A stretch of DNA of 64,000 nt from Streptomyces sp. A2-16. GTDB lineage: Bacteria; Actinomycetota; Actinomycetes; Streptomycetales; Streptomycetaceae. Under the pieces are notes generated by a model. That model searched no databases. It was not told the origin of the DNA and worked only from the letters and a program-made list of their open reading frames with translations. Made by a program: the position numbers and the translations under genes. Location: contig NZ_CP063808.1 of NCBI RefSeq assembly GCF_018128905.1, positions 8,742,001 through 8,806,000 of the forward strand, read 5' to 3'. Every line of letters starts with the position of its first letter. The stretch's first letter is position 1. This document shows positions 61,126 through 64,000 of the stretch, in pieces.

Positions 61126-61791
61126 TCACGCGGCTATTCGCTCGGCCTCCGCGACCGCCTCGGCCAAGGTGTCCACCACGGGCACCCCCACCCCCTCGAG
61201 GCTGGCCCGACTGTGCGACCCGCCGGTGTAGAGCACGGCCCGTGCCCCCACCCGCATCGCGGCCACCGCGTCGTCCGCGGCGTCCCCGATCACCACGGTC
61301 CGAGTCGCGTCCACTCCCGCCAGCGCGGCGAGATGCCGCTCCATGTGCTCCGCCTTGCTGCCGCCGGACGGTCCGGTCCGCCCCTCCACCCTCAGGAAGT
61401 GCGCCTCGATCCCGAACCCCCGCACCAGCGGGACCAGCTCGTCGTGCACGTACATGCTGAGGATCGACTGGCTGCGCCCGGCCGACCGCCACCCGGTGAG
61501 CAGCTCCACCGCCCCGTCGGTGAGCCCGCACCCGACCCGGTGCTCGGCGTAGTACCGGTGGAAGGTCTCGTCCATGACCTCCCACTCCGCGTCGGTGGGC
61601 AGCCGGCCGAGCAGTCGCTCGTAGAACTTCGGCACCGGCACGCAGTACAGCGCCCGGTACTGCTCCATCGTGATCGGCGCGAGCCCCAGCTCGCCGAACG
61701 CCGCGTTCGTCGCCCCGATGATCGCGTCATTGTCGTGGAACAGCGTGCCGTTCCAGTCCCAGACGATGTGCGCCCCTGTCAGCTTCCCCAT
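61126..61791 (-). CDS. HAD-superfamily hydrolase
   Basis: A 221-residue phosphatase-like protein. Motif I reads VWDWNGTLFHD, with Asn in place of the second Asp of the usual DxD; motif II is near SILSMY, and motif IV is TVVIGDAADDAVAAM. A helical cap lies at about 20-90 as in phosphoglycolate phosphatases. The WDWNGT form is a known actinobacterial variant, so I expect activity on a small phosphate ester, but this is unproven. ATG at 61791; a longer frame to 61824 exists. Confidence 0.82.
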   Translation of the reverse strand: MGKLTGAHIVWDWNGTLFHDNDAIIGATNAAFGELGLAPITMEQYRALYCVPVPKFYERLLGRLPTDAEWEVMDETFHRYYAEHRVGCGLTDGAVELLTGWRSAGRSQSILSMYVHDELVPLVRGFGIEAHFLRVEGRTGPSGGSKAEHMERHLAALAGVDATRTVVIGDAADDAVAAMRVGARAVLYTGGSHSRASLEGVGVPVVDTLAEAVAEAERIAA

Positions 61792-61879
61792 GCCAAAAAC
61801 GTACCCGCCCCCACTGACAATCATGAGACGAGCAGGTCACAGCGGGTAAAGACATGACCCGGCACGCAGGAGAACAGGC

Positions 61880-62395
61880 TCAGCCGCCCAGACCCACCAG
61901 GTTCGGGATCTCCTGCGTCGCGTACCACAGCAGCTCGTGGTCCTCGGCGCCGTCCACGACGAACTGCGCGTCGTCGTCCCCGGCGTCCGCCGCCTTCAGC
62001 GCGTCCACGGCGGCGGTGACGTCCTCCACCGCGTCGTCCGCGTCGACGTGCACCGCGGCCGCCTTGGCCAGCCTCACCGTCCCGGCGACCTTCACCTCAC
62101 CCAGCGCGGCGGGATCCAGAGCCCGGTCGGGATCGGCGGCCGCCGCCCCGTCGGCCACGTCGACGGCCACCACGACCCGGCGCCGCACCGCACCGGCGTC
62201 CGCGGCGAGCAGCCGCAGCGATGCCAGCGCGGCCCGGTTCAGCGCCGCGTACTCCAGCTCCTCGATGTCGTCGGAGAGGTACCACTCGCGCAGGCCGGGC
62301 GTGACGGCGTAGGCGAGGAGCGGTCCGGGCCCCAGCTCACCCGTCTTGTACGCCTCGGCGAGACCGGAGAGGGTCAGGGGGACGTAGACGCGCAT
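61880..62395 (-). CDS. DUF6912-like hypothetical protein
   Basis: A 171-residue acidic, Ala-rich protein starting MRVYVPLTLSGLAEAYKTGELGPGPLLAYAVTPGLREWY. The N-terminus is well conserved in actinomycetes near secA; I associate it with DUF6912. A second conserved stretch is DDIEELEYAALNRAALASLRLLA. No catalytic motif, signal or span. Function unknown. It is in the same direction as, and upstream of, the HAD gene. Confidence 0.75.
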   Translation of the reverse strand: MRVYVPLTLSGLAEAYKTGELGPGPLLAYAVTPGLREWYLSDDIEELEYAALNRAALASLRLLAADAGAVRRRVVVAVDVADGAAAADPDRALDPAALGEVKVAGTVRLAKAAAVHVDADDAVEDVTAAVDALKAADAGDDDAQFVVDGAEDHELLWYATQEIPNLVGLGG

Positions 62396-62702
62396 GGCTG
62401 GCCGCTTTCGTGGTCGGAGAACATCATCGGAGGGGCTCCGCGACGGCCTTCAGGATACGTGCGGGCGTCCCCTTTCGAGTCCCCGCCCAGACCCCCTCGG
62501 GCGTCCACCCCGGTCCCGGAATTCACCCTCCCCGCCCCCGCAGCCACGGGCCGCCACCCCCTCAGATCACCCTGATAGGTGAACATTCCGGCCGCCCGAC
62601 CCGGCCCGCCGCTTCCTTGCCGCAGCGGCCCGCGGCCCCGTACAAGATCCCCAACGAGAAGTTACTGCCCGGTACTCGCCGGGCCCGCAGAACGGGGATC
62701 CC
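62396..62702. other. Intergenic region between divergent genes
   Basis: About 307 bp with no supportable gene. It holds the start regions of the divergent DUF6912-like and Rv3235-like genes. No clear promoter boxes or long dyads were found. Confidence 0.35.
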
Positions 62703-63635
62703 ATGAACAAGGTCATGACCAGGGCCCAGCACCACCCCGGCACCCGCCCGCCGGCCCGCCGTGACTCCCGCCGCCCGGGCGGCACACCGCCCCGAGCCCC
62801 CGGCGGCAGCACGCCTCGCACGGCCCCCGGCGACGGCCGCCCGCCGGGCTCCCCCAACAGCTCCCGCACCCGCACGGGCCCCGCGGACAGCCGCCCGCAC
62901 GGCACCCCGGGCCGACCCGAGACGACCACGACAGCCCCACGACGCGCCACGACGAACGGCACCACCCCCACGGGCACGCGCGGCACTGCTTCGGTGGCCA
63001 CGAAGACGGCAGGCAGCGGCAGCACCGCCTCGGCCGGCACGAACACCACGGGCACGCACATCACCGCCTCGGCCGGCACGAACACCACGGGCACGCACAT
63101 CACCGCCTCGGCCGACACTGCGACCACCGGCACGAGCACCGCACCCACCGGCCCGAGCGGCAGCGCCACCAGCATGCACAGCACCACCACAACCCCCGCC
63201 CCCTCACCCGCCGGCCCCCGCCCCGCCCCCGCACTCACCCCGGTCGTCCCAGCCCAGACCCCGCGCCGCCCAGCGGCCCTCCAGCCCGTCCCCCAGCCCC
63301 GCCCCACCGATCTCTTCGCCGATCTCCTCCTCGCGGTCCTGAGCGGCCAGCGCCCCGTCCACTCGATGCTCCGGCACACCGCGGGGCGTGCCTACGACGA
63401 GCTGGCGCGGCTCGCCGAGCGCGGCCCCCTGCGCACCCGCGGCACCCGCCCTGTCGTCCGGGACATCGGCTACTACGTCCCCCGCCAGGGCGCCGTGGAG
63501 GCCTTCGCCCGCATCGGCGCCGGTGACCAGCTGCGTGCCATGGCCTTCCGCCTGGAACAGGGCCAGGACCTCCGCTGGCGGTGCACCGCGGTCGAACTGG
63601 GCGGCCCCCGGGCTCCCCGTCCGGACGACGACTGA
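62703..63635 (+). CDS. Rv3235-family protein with disordered N-terminus
   Basis: A 310-residue protein. The first ~200 residues are Thr/Pro/Ser/Gly-rich, unstructured, and include a tandem repeat (TASAGTNTTGTHI twice). The last ~100 residues are a conserved globular domain (DLFADLLLAVLSGQRPVHSMLRHT, YDELARLA, VVRDIGYYVPRQGAVEAFARI, MAFRLEQGQDLRWRCTAVEL) matching the actinobacterial Rv3235 family. Its place beside secA also matches mycobacteria, where Rv3235 lies near secA1. The function is unknown; an accessory role in SecA-dependent export is only a guess from position. ATG 62703; ATG 62715 is possible. Confidence 0.8.
   Translation: MNKVMTRAQHHPGTRPPARRDSRRPGGTPPRAPGGSTPRTAPGDGRPPGSPNSSRTRTGPADSRPHGTPGRPETTTTAPRRATTNGTTPTGTRGTASVATKTAGSGSTASAGTNTTGTHITASAGTNTTGTHITASADTATTGTSTAPTGPSGSATSMHSTTTTPAPSPAGPRPAPALTPVVPAQTPRRPAALQPVPQPRPTDLFADLLLAVLSGQRPVHSMLRHTAGRAYDELARLAERGPLRTRGTRPVVRDIGYYVPRQGAVEAFARIGAGDQLRAMAFRLEQGQDLRWRCTAVELGGPRAPRPDDD
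63024..63101. repeat. 39-bp tandem repeat, two copies
   Basis: Two exact head-to-tail 39-bp copies (63024-63062 and 63063-63101), with the first dozen bases of a third copy, inside the disordered part of the Rv3235-like gene. Thirteen codons per unit, so copy-number change keeps frame. Confidence 0.9.
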
Positions 63636-63670
63636 CAGGCCCGGAGAAGCCCGCGCGTCGCTCTCACGCC

Positions 63671-63704
63671 GAAGGGCCGGCCACCCGCAGGTGACCGGCC
63701 CTTC
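63671..63704. terminator. Hairpin between the Rv3235-like gene and secA
   Basis: Outer arms GAAGGGCCGG and CCGGCCCTTC, with inner ACC/GGT pairing, lie between convergent stops at 63635 and 63801. Confidence 0.8.
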
Positions 63705-63722
63705 GTTCGCTACGGCGCTCCG

Positions 63723-63775
63723 GGCGCCGTCACGTCGATCCGCCCGGCGCGACAGGCGCCGTCACGTCGATCCGC
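63723..63775. repeat. Direct repeat of 21 bp downstream of secA
   Basis: Two identical 21-bp copies (63723-63743 and 63755-63775), starting GGCGCCGTCACG, lie between the hairpin and the secA stop. They contain GGCGCC and ACGT self-complementary parts. Role unknown. Confidence 0.7.
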
Positions 63776-63800
63776 AACAGCGCCCCTCGCACCGTAGGCA

Positions 63801-64000
63801 CTACTTCTTGCGCCGCCCCCGAGCACGGGACTGCTTGCGACGCTCCGCGCGCGTGAGGCCGTCCGCCTCGGAGCGCACGGGCTCGTCGTCGTCGGAGAAC
63901 TCGCCCTCGATGACACCGCCCTCGCCGTCCACGGTCGGCGCGGAGAAGTGCAGGTCCCTGCGCTGCGGGGCGTCGAGCCCCTTCGCGCGGATCTCGGGAC
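63801..64000 (-). CDS. secA: SecA C-terminus (partial, runs off window)
   Basis: Only the last 65 or so residues are in the window: PEIRAKGLDAPQRRDLHFSAP, VDGEGGVIEGEF, an acidic DDDEPV stretch and the basic end LTRAERRKQSRARGRRKK. This disordered tail, lacking a zinc-binding Cys cluster, is typical of Streptomyces SecA, the ATPase motor of the Sec pathway. The gene continues beyond 64000. Confidence 0.85.
   Translation of the reverse strand, partial: PEIRAKGLDAPQRRDLHFSAPTVDGEGGVIEGEFSDDDEPVRSEADGLTRAERRKQSRARGRRKK

Overview
This is chromosomal DNA of a high-GC actinomycete, almost certainly Streptomyces. The G/C-ending codon use, GTG starts, tmRNA tag, class-E-type sortase motif, actinobacterial Ser/Thr kinases and the run smpB, ctpA-like, ftsX, ftsE, prfB, kinase, kinase, FHA, sugar ABC, galE, ohr, large NAD-glutamate dehydrogenase, secA all fit. 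As I remember it, the same backbone order occurs around SCO2962 to SCO3005 of S. coelicolor.

Region 1 (1 to 14.2 kb) is accessory. A frameshifted IS481-type transposase abuts a truncated, frameshifted tyrosine recombinase. Next come an Imm50-like immunity gene and, just upstream of it on the same strand, a 2.4-kaa secreted RHS polymorphic toxin (RHS repeats, Hint self-cleavage domain, short HNH/EndoVII-like nuclease tip). A large secreted DNRLRE/FG-GAP protein is transcribed divergently from the toxin.

Region 2 (14.2 to 28.2 kb) holds a translationally coupled surface-glycan operon: a one-TM Ser/Pro-rich protein, a deacetylase-GT2 fusion and an acyltransferase. It resembles matAB, the PNAG-type aggregation locus. 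A LysR/MFS pair follows, then a sugar ABC operon (binding protein, two permeases, GH31 alpha-xylosidase, LacI regulator) with two perfect palindromes at its promoter.

Region 3 (28.2 to 42.5 kb) is core: ssrA, smpB, S41 protease, ftsX, ftsE, a small zinc-ribbon membrane protein, an LAETG sortase substrate, prfB, two Ser/Thr kinases and a divergent FHA/FtsK-like ATPase.

Region 4 (42.6 to 54.9 kb) holds a second ATPase-less sugar ABC operon with an unusual MalF-like loop, a GT2/TagF-type polymerase, galE, ohrR/ohr, a YciI-like protein with a divergent Crp-type regulator, and a TetR gene. The TetR gene is separated from a TagGH/Wzm-Wzt exporter by a striking array of five 26-bp dyads with an 82-bp higher-order period. 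I consider that array the least explained structure in the window.

Region 5 (55 to 64 kb) has the 1650-aa NAD-glutamate dehydrogenase, a DJ-1/PfpI protein, a HAD phosphatase, a DUF6912-like protein, an Rv3235-like protein and the 3' end of secA.

Both sugar importers lack their own ATPase and probably share an MsiK-type subunit encoded elsewhere. All assignments come from reading the sequence; no database search was run.
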